Positions 1 to 6,738 are shown, counted from the stretch's first letter. The stretch: DNA of 11,537 nucleotides from an uncultured Lachnospiraceae bacterium (GCA_910588285.1 CAJUQB010000084.1:8141-19677), one strand, 5' to 3'. Numbers and translations are program-made. The notes: generated by a model not told the origin, from the sequence alone.

Positions 1-1553
1 CCAGACTCCAGGGATGCCAGCGTCTCCCCCGCCCGGGTAAGCCCATACCTCCAGGCCAGCCCTCCCCCTGCCAGGACCGCAGGCAGGCTTAAGGCCAGCA
101 GGGGCAGGCAGGCGCAGGCTGCCGCCCGTTTTGCCGGCACGCCCAGGGCCCTGGCTATAGCGCACTCCTTCCGCCTCTGCCAGGTATACAGGAACACCAC
201 CGACGCCAGGGCAAGCACCAGCAGGGCCGTGAATATTACCAGGCTGTAGAAGCCTCCCTGCTCCACGGACCGGGCCGACTGGTAAAAGTTGTCCCAGTTA
301 TTTTCCACAAAGGCAATTGAGATGCCAAGGCCGGAAAGCTTCTCCTCCATTTCCTGAAGGAACTGCCCCTTTTCCCTGGGGTCTGCCAGCACAAAGCTGA
401 AGGACTCCCCATAAATCTCTCCCTTTACATAATGCTCCGGGATGCAGCTGTCCGGGACATAAAACGTATTACTGCGGTAGCTTAACGCCGACCACCCCGG
501 GCTGTCTGCCGCTCCTCCATACATCCTCCCATAGATCCCCACAATCTCCAGGGTCTCCTCGTTCTTATCACAGGACTCCCAGGTATCCTCCTGGGCCGTT
601 GCATACCCGCTGTATGAGACAGCCCTGTCCTGGAAGGTCATGGTCAGGGAATCCCCTACGGACAATCCCCGTACATCCGCGAATTCCTTGGATACCACGC
701 AGACCCGGTTCCCCCTGTCATTGTCCTCCCTGGTAATCCACCGGCCCTCCTCCAGGTAGAAATCCCTGGAAGTCTCCTGTACCAGGGGCATGGCAGTCAT
801 ATCCTTTGTGCTGACAGCCATCATGGCATGGCGGTTCCGCTCCTGGAGCTCATGATCCTCCCCCAGGTATTGTCGGGCTGTTCCCGCATCCGGCTCCCCT
901 TCCCGAAACCACAGGCCCTCCTCCAGCGGCAGGAGACGGAACGTCAGCATTGCCGCAATCCCCGAGATATTATCCTCCTGGGCCGGGTATCCCTTCACCA
1001 GATAGGACTTCCCGCTCTCCATGGCAGGCGCCGGTTCTGCCCCGCCCTCCGGAACCTCAAGCTTCAGCCGGATACGCGTCCCTGGCTCTATGTAGTCCGG
1101 ATACCCATAAACGCCCTCTTCGATCTGGAAATCGTAGATCCTTACATCAGAGTTTTGCGTCTGCGTCACCATGGTCACAGTCCCCCAGGCCATAATCTCG
1201 CTGACGCTTATCCCATAGATCAATTGGCCGTCTGCCCGGTCGCCAGTGGCCCCATCCAGGTCTGCATTGTAGATGTCGGAAAGGATTGCCGGACAGTAGC
1301 GGTTGACATCCGAAAGCTCCAGGTAAGGGCTTTCCATCACAAGGGAGACCCCCTCCGTCACCATGCCGTCCGCTGATGTCAGGCTCCCAATGGGCCGGTA
1401 CTCCCGGGAGATCCGTGCAATTTCCTGGTTTACAGACAGGTATTCCACTGCCCGCAGGGTAAACCCGAAGGTGGAGGCTGCAATCAGGGCCAGCAGCAAC
1501 AACAGGCTCCCTTTTCTCCTTATGACAGATTTCCAAAATAGCTTTGCTTCCAT
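1..1553 (-). CDS. FtsX-like (MacB-type) ABC transporter permease, 3' end cut by window edge
   Basis: The minus strand is open from an ATG at 1553 to the window edge (517 codons, no stop when read through by hand). An N-terminal hydrophobic segment lies at about residues 15-35 (GSLLLLLALIAASTFGF). It is followed by a large extracytoplasmic stretch of about 390 residues rich in acidic and aromatic residues. A second membrane segment (FYSLVIFTALLVLALASVVF) then leads into a cytoplasmic RRKECAIARALGVPAKRAAA stretch. This order is typical of FtsX/MacB-type permeases, where the R-x-x-E-x-A-x-x-R-A-x-G motif sits just after the second TM. Such proteins move or gate lipophilic substrates or antimicrobial peptides, powered by a separate ATPase that is not in the window. 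The start is supported by AAAGGGGG six bases upstream. The gene is clearly more GC-rich than the AT-rich sequence next to it. The family call is fairly safe; the substrate is unknown. Confidence 0.8.
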   Translation of the reverse strand, partial: MEAKLFWKSVIRRKGSLLLLLALIAASTFGFTLRAVEYLSVNQEIARISREYRPIGSLTSADGMVTEGVSLVMESPYLELSDVNRYCPAILSDIYNADLDGATGDRADGQLIYGISVSEIMAWGTVTMVTQTQNSDVRIYDFQIEEGVYGYPDYIEPGTRIRLKLEVPEGGAEPAPAMESGKSYLVKGYPAQEDNISGIAAMLTFRLLPLEEGLWFREGEPDAGTARQYLGEDHELQERNRHAMMAVSTKDMTAMPLVQETSRDFYLEEGRWITREDNDRGNRVCVVSKEFADVRGLSVGDSLTMTFQDRAVSYSGYATAQEDTWESCDKNEETLEIVGIYGRMYGGAADSPGWSALSYRSNTFYVPDSCIPEHYVKGEIYGESFSFVLADPREKGQFLQEMEEKLSGLGISIAFVENNWDNFYQSARSVEQGGFYSLVIFTALLVLALASVVFLYTWQRRKECAIARALGVPAKRAAACACLPLLALSLPAVLAGGGLAWRYGLTRAGETLASLES

Positions 1554-1600
1554 GGTATTCCCCCTTTTCGCTTGATTCCCAAAATTCATCCACTACTTCT

Positions 1601-1629
1601 ATTATAATTTTGAATTATTCAAAAGGCAA
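1601..1629 (-). promoter_or_regulatory. Sigma-A-type promoter of the FtsX-like gene with palindromic spacer
   Basis: Read on the minus strand, TTGCCT (1624-1629) and a perfect TATAAT (1601-1606) are separated by 17 bp. The predicted start of transcription is about 40 bases before the ATG at 1553. The spacer is covered by a perfect 8-1-8 inverted repeat, TTTTGAATaATTCAAAA (1608-1624), which is well placed for a repressor. The promoter is well supported by sequence; the operator role is inference. Confidence 0.6.
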
Positions 1630-1651
1630 TCTTTTTTCCAAGTCAAATGAA

Positions 1652-1705
1652 ATGCAAAGAGAACATTCCTCAAATATTTCCTCTTTCAGAATGTCCTCTT
1701 TGCAT
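1652..1705 (-). repeat. Long hairpin, 17-bp stem with 20-nt loop
   Basis: ATGCAAAGAGAACATTC (1652-1668) is the inverted complement of 1689-1705 except for one position. In a minus-strand transcript that position is a G-U pair, and in a plus-strand transcript it is an A-C mismatch, so the hairpin favours minus-strand RNA. The bases after it on the minus strand (TTTCATTTG) are only moderately U-rich. Before the IS insertion it would have lain about 45 bases past the stop codon of the metalloprotease gene. It could be that cluster's terminator or a protein-binding site upstream of the FtsX-like promoter. Confidence 0.5.
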
Positions 1706-1751
1706 AATCTGGCATCATGCCCTCATGCTCTCGGTTCTTCCTCCCGAACTA

Positions 1752-1774
1752 GTGTACTGTACCGCTGACATTTA
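1752..1774 (+). repeat. IS630 terminal inverted repeat, transposase 3' side
   Basis: GTGTACTGTACCGCTGACATTTA matches the reverse complement of 3002-3024 at 20 of 23 positions (differences at positions 6, 14 and 18 of the repeat). It is preceded directly by TA. Confidence 0.8.
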
Positions 1775-1776
1775 GC

Positions 1777-1808
1777 ATATCTGACTCTCTTCATTGAGAG
1801 TCAGATAT
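1777..1808 (-). terminator. Hairpin overlapping the transposase stop codon
   Basis: A perfect 13-bp stem (1777-1789 with 1796-1808) closes a 6-nt loop, TTCATT on the plus strand. The loop contains the TGA stop of the transposase reading frame. There is no clear U-tract, so this may be a weak terminator or a structure that protects or shields the IS transcript end rather than a classical intrinsic terminator. Confidence 0.5.
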
Positions 1809-2423
1809 TATAGTCGGATATAGAGATATGAGCTTAGTTCTGGCGTCCCCGGTTTGAAAGTGCCATAGGATTTTTTCATGGTTCTGGTTGCGCTCCGCCT
1901 CCCATGCGGTTATCTCTGACCTTAAAGCCTCAAGCGTCCCTATCCTTCGTGACAGACACTGTCTGGTCAGGACATTCAGCTCGATTTCCGCCATGTCCAG
2001 CCAGCTGCCGTGCTTAGGTGTGTAATGCATCTCCAGTTTCCTGATAATGCGTCTTGCTTTCTCCGGCTTATATCTCTTATATAAGGAGGCTGGCTTATGG
2101 GTATTGAGGTTATCCATTATAAGGATGCTTTCAGCATCCGGGTACATGACATCCACAAGGTACTTGATCTCCTCTGCCCAGTCAAGAACCGTCCGATGCT
2201 CATGGACACTGGTATGGTGCCTGCCTCCAAGCGGCTCGACAAACGCAAAGATGCTGCAGGTGCCGTTCCGCACATATTCGGAATCCACTTTCTGAATGTC
2301 GCCTGGACGCACCGGCAGGGCGTCTCTGGCATCGTCCAGCAGCTGGTATGGTTTTTCGTCCATGCACACGACCGGATGCTGCGGGTCATATGGGAGCTCG
2401 TAGACATCAAGAACATCCTCCAT
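1791..2423 (-). CDS. IS630-family transposase, catalytic (DDE) part, second frame
   Basis: This frame carries the catalytic half of the transposase, 210 residues counted from the ATG at 2423. The acidic triad is visible: D22 in VVCMDEKPYQLL, D104 in ILIMDNLNTHK and E146 in HGSWLDMAEIELN. The D-E spacing of about 41 residues fits the IS630/mariner DDE class. The frame is open upstream of that ATG as far as the A run at 2494-2500, adding NRLQPHRSEYWCIPKKGDAE, which fits the family's usual continuous protein. The ATG is therefore probably not the natural start, and this segment is meant to be joined to the upstream frame. Joined, the protein would be about 381 residues, close to family length. 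The catalytic residues look intact, so the element may be active if the frames are joined. Confidence 0.8.
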   Translation of the reverse strand: MEDVLDVYELPYDPQHPVVCMDEKPYQLLDDARDALPVRPGDIQKVDSEYVRNGTCSIFAFVEPLGGRHHTSVHEHRTVLDWAEEIKYLVDVMYPDAESILIMDNLNTHKPASLYKRYKPEKARRIIRKLEMHYTPKHGSWLDMAEIELNVLTRQCLSRRIGTLEALRSEITAWEAERNQNHEKILWHFQTGDARTKLISLYPTIISDSQ

Positions 2424-2937
2424 GCACGCTACGAATTCGGCATCCCCCTTTTTGGGGATACACCAGTATTCGCTTCTGTGAGGCTGAAGCCTGTTTTTTT
2501 AATGCCCTTCCAATTGCATTCTTTCCCACAGGTGTGTCAAGTGCAACTTTGGACTCCTCTTCCAGCAGGCGCAACGTCCAGCGGGAATGTCCCTCTGGTG
2601 CCGGACTGCAGGCGATTTCGATCAGACGGGCCTCGGCACGTCCGTCAAGTTTCCGTCTTGCATTGTCGGAGTTCACATTCCTTTTGATGGAAACGACAGA
2701 ATCGATACCGCCATCAGCGTACAGCTTTATTGTGTTTGTCACTGTTGACATGCAGACCCCATTTGATCTGGCTGACTGTTGGTGTGTGAGCACATCCCCA
2801 TGTGCCTCGTCAAGGTCGATCAGTATCTGACATCTGCACTTTATGGTTCTTGATGTGTTTTTTCTTCGGATGATGGCTTTTAACTTTGTCAGTTCATCAT
2901 CGGTTAGGGAAATATTATATATCTTAGGTCTCGCCAT
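2407..2937 (-). CDS. IS630-family transposase, N-terminal DNA-binding part, first frame
   Basis: The frame starts MARPKIYNISLTDDELTKLK and holds the helix-turn-helix region (about residues 48-75, HQQSARSNGVCMSTVTNTIK), followed by a second basic helical region up to about residue 148 (GKNAIGRALKK). After the A run at 2494-2500 it reads through about 28 residues with no resemblance to the family (QASASQKRILVYPQKGGCRI...) and stops at 2407. The start ATG at 2937 has GGCGGTG nearby, and a -10-like TATACT lies at 2961-2966 without a good -35. Alone it would be a DNA-binding fragment that could compete with full-length transposase. It overlaps the catalytic frame. Confidence 0.75.
   Translation of the reverse strand: MARPKIYNISLTDDELTKLKAIIRRKNTSRTIKCRCQILIDLDEAHGDVLTHQQSARSNGVCMSTVTNTIKLYADGGIDSVVSIKRNVNSDNARRKLDGRAEARLIEIACSPAPEGHSRWTLRLLEEESKVALDTPVGKNAIGRALKKQASASQKRILVYPQKGGCRIRSVHGGCS
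2494..2500 (-). other. A7 run where the two transposase frames meet
   Basis: The minus strand reads GCA TTA AAA AAA CAG in the first frame. The catalytic frame continues from the same run as AAC AGG CTT CAG CCT CAC and has a TAA stop directly before it, so the frames overlap only at the A run. Joining needs loss of one A in the mRNA, or a +1 (or -2) shift; a simple -1 shift leads to a stop within about 20 codons. This could be programmed transcriptional slippage or a recent indel. Confidence 0.55.
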
Positions 2938-3001
2938 GTTGAATCACCGCCGTTTCTTTTAGTATATCACATAGCGAGAAAAATAGCGATGATTATTTAG
3001 A

Positions 3002-3024
3002 TAAATATCAACGGTACATTACAC
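3002..3024 (-). repeat. IS630 terminal inverted repeat, transposase 5' side
   Basis: The reverse complement reads GTGTAATGTACCGTTGATATTTA and pairs with 1752-1774 at 20 of 23 positions. It is followed by TA at 3025-3026. Confidence 0.8.
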
Positions 3025-3746
3025 TAGTTATTTCTTATTTCTCTAAAAGCGTTTAACATACTTTTCCCATCATCAAATGCAGGAAACAGCATGATACCAT
3101 TTAATATCATTGCCAGCAGTAAAAACCAATGAAAATATATTAGCAGACACAGCCCGCACACCAAAATCGTTCCCAATGCTCCTGAAATTGCTACCAAAAA
3201 GCTTTTTTTGTCTCCAATGGGAGCTGTAACCAACTGGATACGTGAAAAAGATACCGAGAAAAAAAGATTATGATTCCTGCAAAGGAGCCGATATACCATA
3301 AGATGGCAGCATTCATGAAAAAAGAGGAGCAGAATTGCAGCCTCGCAATAAATAAAAATCTGGGCAAGGGGTAATTCCATTATGATACAGCACATAAAAA
3401 ACGGAACAAATGCCAAATGATACATCAGGAACATATGCAAAAACAGTCTTCCAAGTAACAAAAACATCTTTGTTTCATAGATCTGCTTCTTCCTGAAGAG
3501 GCCCCGAAAAGAAATAATATCCGCGTCATATAAAACCGCTAACACCTCCTTCACCTTTTCCTTATTCGTACAATCCTGCTCCGCCACACTGCCTGCACAA
3601 TTTTTCTGAAAAATCCTCTTCACCACAGCATATTCTGACGCATCCTCAATCTCATAAAACCGGTCGATACGACCATCATAAATTCCCTGCCCCTCCAGAA
3701 AAACTCTACTGGCCACATCATATTTCTCAAATCGGTATATTCTCAT
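3024..3746 (-). CDS. Membrane zinc metalloprotease of M50/site-2-protease type, small
   Basis: The protein has 240 residues and about four hydrophobic segments (roughly 93-125, 128-155, 180-205 and 206-222). The zinc motif HExxH is H144-E-C-C-H148, inside a membrane segment. A second motif near the C-terminus, N216-G-I-M-L-F-P-A-F-D-D-G, matches the N...P...DG motif that supplies the third zinc ligand in site-2 proteases. The first 85 or so residues are soluble; EVLAVLYDADIIS is reminiscent of the PqqD-like winged-helix domain found before M50 domains in some peptide-maturation clusters, but this likeness is weak. It is the last gene of the ABC cluster, 15 bases after the permease, with GGAAGG upstream of the ATG. 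This resembles the B. subtilis yydHIJ arrangement (protease with ABC pair). A role in processing or removing a peptide at the membrane is inferred. Its TAG stop is formed by the TA target of the IS. Confidence 0.7.
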   Translation of the reverse strand: MRIYRFEKYDVASRVFLEGQGIYDGRIDRFYEIEDASEYAVVKRIFQKNCAGSVAEQDCTNKEKVKEVLAVLYDADIISFRGLFRKKQIYETKMFLLLGRLFLHMFLMYHLAFVPFFMCCIIMELPLAQIFIYCEAAILLLFFHECCHLMVYRLLCRNHNLFFSVSFSRIQLVTAPIGDKKSFLVAISGALGTILVCGLCLLIYFHWFLLLAMILNGIMLFPAFDDGKSMLNAFREIRNN

Positions 3747-3761
3747 CTACATACGCCTTCC

Positions 3762-5093
3762 TTAACGCACTCTCCAGCCTCTTCTCGTCAAAAAAACAAG
3801 CCCCGCCACAAGGAAAAACACCAAGGATACCGTCTCCTCCCGCAGCGCCACCCCAAATCCCATAAATGAAAATTCCTGCACATACAGAAGAAGGGTGCTG
3901 TATGCATACTGGAAGGCCACAAGGACGATATAGTAAGAAGGATTTTCCTGTCCATCCAAAAGCAGCTTCATCCCGGAGGCCCCAATGCACAGGTACATAA
4001 CCGCTGCAAACAGAATGCCGTTTCCCACCTGCCGGATCGACAGCTCCATACCGAGCAATGCATACAGCGGCAGCTCCACTGCCAGCATGATCAGAATGCC
4101 TGCCCCAAACCTGGCAAGCAGAGCATATCCCATCTTTATAGGCGTCAGCTGGTAAACCTCCCGATAGCTTACAAACAGGCCTGCAAAAAAGCAGGGAATA
4201 AACGCCATGTAATAATACACGTACCGTTCAAACAGAAGCTCCCCCCAGACCCTGCTGAAAATCAAAAGCATCACCGGAATCAGGATAAACTGCAGAAGCA
4301 TTCCTAGATTCCGCGTCATTTCAATCCAGATCAGCCTGCCCTGGCCCATCCCCTTCTTACCGGCCCGCTCCCTTTTCTCCCTCTCACGGCTTTTTTTCCT
4401 CCCATAGAACCGGATCTGGTCCGGCTGCTTCACAACCACTGCCACTGCCAGCAGCAGAATCACCAGCTCCACTGCCAGCAGGCATGCATAAAGAACCGTC
4501 CCTTCTCCCATCACATAGCAGGCATGCTGAAGGGTCAGCAATACCTGCAGGAGGATCAGATACGGCGTAAACAACAGCCTTTTCCCGGTTTTTATCACAA
4601 GAAGCTGATAGAAAAAAACAGGCAGCAGAATCATCGTCCCCACAAGGGCAGCCAGCGCCAGAAACAGCTGTCCCCAAAAGGCCGCAGTCAGCTGCAGGGA
4701 CATCAGCGTTAAAATAGTGGGCACCAGGATGATGCAGACGGCTGCAGCCGTGACAGTGAGAAGCTCTGTGAGCAGAATATCCAGCCTGCGCACCGGAGAA
4801 TACTTAAGGGCTCCTTCTTCCCGTTGATAGAATTTCAGGATCAAGATCACAACCTCATAAGATACCAGCATGCTAAGAACCAGCGCCGGATATCCCAGGA
4901 AGCGCAGAAACTCCCGCAGGGAAGCCCTAAGGATAAAGCCGGAGCTGCTGCCCGACCAGGCACGGAAAATGCCAAAGCCAAGAAAGACCGCCAACGCCGC
5001 ACAGGACAGGGCAAAATACTGGCTGTAATATTTCATGCAGTATTTGATCCGGTTACACACAGACCAACGCTTCTTTTGAAATAGCAATCTCAT
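3762..5093 (-). CDS. Polytopic ABC transporter permease, paired with the neighbouring ATPase
   Basis: The protein has 443 residues and about eleven or twelve hydrophobic segments spread over its whole length, for example FALSCAALAVFLGFGIF near residue 30 and LFLALAALVGTMILLPVFF near 145. A basic cytoplasmic stretch lies at about 226-248 (RKKSREREKRERAGKKGMG). I recognise no named family beyond a general ABC-2-like permease. The start ATG overlaps the ATPase stop codon as ATGA, which indicates translational coupling and a shared complex. It probably exports or extracts a peptide or lipid together with the ATPase. Pairing with an M50-type protease and a small secreted peptide points to peptide handling, but the substrate is not shown by the sequence. 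Confidence 0.75.
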   Translation of the reverse strand: MRLLFQKKRWSVCNRIKYCMKYYSQYFALSCAALAVFLGFGIFRAWSGSSSGFILRASLREFLRFLGYPALVLSMLVSYEVVILILKFYQREEGALKYSPVRRLDILLTELLTVTAAAVCIILVPTILTLMSLQLTAAFWGQLFLALAALVGTMILLPVFFYQLLVIKTGKRLLFTPYLILLQVLLTLQHACYVMGEGTVLYACLLAVELVILLLAVAVVVKQPDQIRFYGRKKSREREKRERAGKKGMGQGRLIWIEMTRNLGMLLQFILIPVMLLIFSRVWGELLFERYVYYYMAFIPCFFAGLFVSYREVYQLTPIKMGYALLARFGAGILIMLAVELPLYALLGMELSIRQVGNGILFAAVMYLCIGASGMKLLLDGQENPSYYIVLVAFQYAYSTLLLYVQEFSFMGFGVALREETVSLVFFLVAGLVFLTRRGWRVR

Positions 5094-5809
5094 ACAGGAC
5101 CTCCGTGGATATACTCCAAAAACACCTGCTCCAGGTTCCCGTTCACGCTTTGCATGGACAGCTTCTTTGACAGCCTTCGGTTATGGAGGATCATCACCTC
5201 ACTGCAGACCTTCTCCGCGAATTCCAGGATATGGGTGGAGATCAGGATCGCCACCCCCTCCTCCTTCAGGCCTGCCAGAATCTGCTTCAGCTCTGCAATG
5301 GTCTCAATATCCAGACCGTTTGTGGGTTCATCAATGATCAGAAAACGCGGGCTGTGCATCAATGCCCCGATCATCTGCACCTTTTTCTTCATTCCGTGGG
5401 AAAAGTTTTTCAGCATCTTATTGTAATAGGAATCCATCGAAAGCCGGCGACTCCACTGTTCCATGGCCGCTTCCGCCGCCTTTGGCTTCATCCCGAAGGC
5501 AGTGCCCATAAACCCCAGATACTCCCTCATTGTCAGATAATCCAGCAAAAGCTCATTGTCCGGCACAACTCCCAGCTGCCCCTTGATCTGCGGCTCCCTT
5601 CCGTCGTATCTCTGGCCGAACAGCCATATGCTGTCCGCAGGGTGCTCATTCTCCCCCAAAATACAATGAATCAGCGTCGTCTTCCCGCTGCCATTGCTGC
5701 CCAGAATCCCCAGGCATTCCCCGGGTGCGATGGAAAGCTCCACCTGCTCTAAGATCTGCTGCCTTCCATAGAAAAAATCCAGGTTTTGAACCCTTAATAC
5801 CTCTTCCAT
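5090..5809 (-). CDS. ABC transporter ATPase, BcrA/peptide-export type
   Basis: The complete nucleotide-binding domain has 239 residues: Walker A GSNGSGKT (37-44), Q-loop in QIKGQLGVVPDN (about 75), signature NFSHGMKKKVQ (135-145), Walker B FLIIDEP (156-162, catalytic E161) and H-loop STH with H193. The SHGMKKK signature is common in ATPases of bacteriocin export and immunity and ABC-2 systems. The ATG at 5809 is preferred over a longer in-frame start because GGGAGGG lies 5-11 bases upstream and the N-terminus MEEVLRVQNLDFFYG starts where the family starts. It follows the small two-TM gene by 19 bases and overlaps the permease by four bases. All catalytic residues are present. Confidence 0.93.
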   Translation of the reverse strand: MEEVLRVQNLDFFYGRQQILEQVELSIAPGECLGILGSNGSGKTTLIHCILGENEHPADSIWLFGQRYDGREPQIKGQLGVVPDNELLLDYLTMREYLGFMGTAFGMKPKAAEAAMEQWSRRLSMDSYYNKMLKNFSHGMKKKVQMIGALMHSPRFLIIDEPTNGLDIETIAELKQILAGLKEEGVAILISTHILEFAEKVCSEVMILHNRRLSKKLSMQSVNGNLEQVFLEYIHGGPV

Positions 5810-5828
5810 CCTGCTCCCTCCCAAGCCT

Positions 5829-6179
5829 TCAAATCTCAAGCTTCCTGCCGGCCCTCCGCACAAGGGCCGTTACCAGTCCCACAATCACAAGGAATACGAT
5901 AGTGATCAGAAGAGGGAACACCTGTAGCATCGGATAATTTTCGTTATCAAATTCCATTATGCCTGACTCTGTAACTGTCACAGCCGTCCTTGCCACCGGA
6001 ATCCCAAGAATCGTATCTTCATAGGTGTAGGTTCCCGCTGTCTGGGATATCCGTTCCAGTTCTTCCTGGTCAAGAGCTGATTCCTTTTTCAGGGAAATAC
6101 AGACGTACAGTGCTGCAATCCACACGAAGACAATCACAATTACATAGATAGCCGCTTTTAGCACTTTGTTCTTTTTCAT
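5829..6179 (-). CDS. Small membrane protein with two TM segments, unknown function
   Basis: The product has 116 residues and is not recognised. A basic start (MKKNKVLK) leads into a TM segment at about 9-31 (AIYVIVIVFVWIAALYVCISL). An extracellular or periplasm-facing part of about 55 residues follows, rich in acidic and threonine residues (TAGTYTYEDTILGIPVARTAVTVTES). A second TM lies at about 87-107 (VFPLLITIVFLVIVGLVTALV), with a basic tail RRAGRKLEI. Both ends should be cytoplasmic. The ATG at 6179 has GGAGG five bases upstream; longer in-frame starts lack this and would run through the palindrome at 6205-6232. It lies 19 bases before the ATPase gene, so it is probably an accessory or immunity-type subunit of the transporter. 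That function is inference. Confidence 0.75.
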   Translation of the reverse strand: MKKNKVLKAAIYVIVIVFVWIAALYVCISLKKESALDQEELERISQTAGTYTYEDTILGIPVARTAVTVTESGIMEFDNENYPMLQVFPLLITIVFLVIVGLVTALVRRAGRKLEI

Positions 6180-6204
6180 TTTGTCCTCCTTGTTTCCTTC
6201 TTCT

Positions 6205-6232
6205 AATTCCCCGCAGCTAGCTGCGGGGAATT
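6205..6232. repeat. 28-bp perfect palindrome inside the ABC cluster
   Basis: The half-site AATTCCCCGCAGCT is followed directly by its exact reverse complement. In RNA this gives a GC-rich hairpin with a stem of 12 bp and a CUAG loop. It lies in the 133-base gap between the membrane-anchored gene (stop at 6313) and the two-TM gene (start at 6179). No U-tract follows on either strand, so it is not a classical terminator. It could be an RNA stability or processing element, or a dispersed intergenic repeat. Confidence 0.75.
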
Positions 6233-6312
6233 GAATCACCAATCTGTTTCTACTGCCGCACAAATATGTTCCTTCACTTCAGGTTTCCCAGATCATCTAT
6301 CCTGCCAACTCG

Positions 6313-6738
6313 TCAATAAACTGTCTGTACTTCACCAGGAATACTGTTAACAGAAATGATCGGAGCGTCTGGAGCTACTTGAAAATATTCCTTTTGATAA
6401 TTTCGCGGATATAATATGATGGAATACGCATTTCCTTGCATGAGATTAAATCCTGCCTGGGCATTCCCTGCATTAACATTAACCGAACAAGAGCCTCCAT
6501 TCGATGCCCTAATTTTCACCATACAATTATTGTCTTTGGCATATTCCAACGCCATTTCCATTTTCTTAGATTCTGTATAGGTTTGATACATGGTAATTCC
6601 CGTATAAGCTGCTATCGCCAATATCCCAAGTATCAATATAACAGTTAACCATGTTAAACTTGCATTTCGGATCTGCTGCTTCTTAATGCTGATCAAGGTA
6701 TTTTTTTCTTTTACATCGTTTTCTTTTGATTCTAACAT
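6313..6738 (-). CDS. Membrane-anchored small protein, first gene of the ABC cluster
   Basis: The product has 141 residues and is not recognised. A charged cytoplasmic start (MLESKENDVKEKNTLISIKKQQIR) is followed by one TM at about 28-50 (SLTWLTVILILGILAIAAYTGITM). The external domain of about 90 residues contains CMVKIRASNGGSCSVNVNAGNAQAGFNL with two cysteines (C73 and C83). A C-terminal beta-rich part (NAYSIILYPRNYQKEYFQVAPDAPIISV) follows. The two cysteines could form a disulfide. The ATG at 6738 has GGAGG seven bases upstream. It is the first gene after the divergent promoter, opposite the secreted-peptide gene. A type II membrane protein that binds or senses a peptide, or a transporter accessory protein, would fit; neither is shown. 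Confidence 0.75.
   Translation of the reverse strand: MLESKENDVKEKNTLISIKKQQIRNASLTWLTVILILGILAIAAYTGITMYQTYTESKKMEMALEYAKDNNCMVKIRASNGGSCSVNVNAGNAQAGFNLMQGNAYSIILYPRNYQKEYFQVAPDAPIISVNSIPGEVQTVY

Larger units (their letters stand above)
1752..3024 (-). mobile_element. IS630-family insertion sequence, about 1.27 kb
   Basis: The element is bounded by 23-bp imperfect terminal inverted repeats (1752-1774 and 3002-3024, 20 of 23 matching) and flanked on both sides by TA (1750-1751 and 3025-3026). TA target duplication is the hallmark of the IS630/Tc1-mariner group. It contains one transposase split into two frames. Symmetry extends three bases beyond each TA (AAC on the left, GTT on the right), so the target was probably the palindrome AACTAGTT. 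The element lies exactly on the TAG stop codon of the metalloprotease gene. The IS630 call rests on the DDE motifs, the TA flanks and the size. The exact ISfinder name cannot be given without a search. Confidence 0.85.

Noticed and set aside
828..1376. Plus-strand open frame of 182 codons
   Set aside because: It is antisense to the FtsX-like permease, whose minus-strand frame is continuous and has membrane segments and a good ribosome binding site. The translated product is proline/arginine-rich without recognisable features.
1147..1593. Minus-strand open frame of 148 codons starting upstream of the permease ATG
   Set aside because: It is a different frame over the same sequence. It lacks a ribosome binding site, and its product is unlike any membrane or enzyme domain, whereas the frame starting at 1553 gives a coherent permease.
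2097..2830. Plus-strand open frames across the transposase
   Set aside because: They are antisense to the clear DDE transposase and have no start signals.
3727..3990. Minus-strand 87-codon frame over the end of the permease gene
   Set aside because: It is out of frame with the polytopic permease, and its product is cysteine/glycine-rich with no supporting start site. The permease frame is strongly hydrophobic through the same stretch.
5183..5752. Plus-strand 189-codon frame
   Set aside because: It is the antisense of the ABC ATPase, whose complete set of catalytic motifs settles the coding strand.
6180..6263. N-terminal extension of the two-TM protein (28 extra residues)
   Set aside because: It would be read through the 28-bp palindrome and lacks a ribosome binding site, while the ATG at 6179 has an ideal one.
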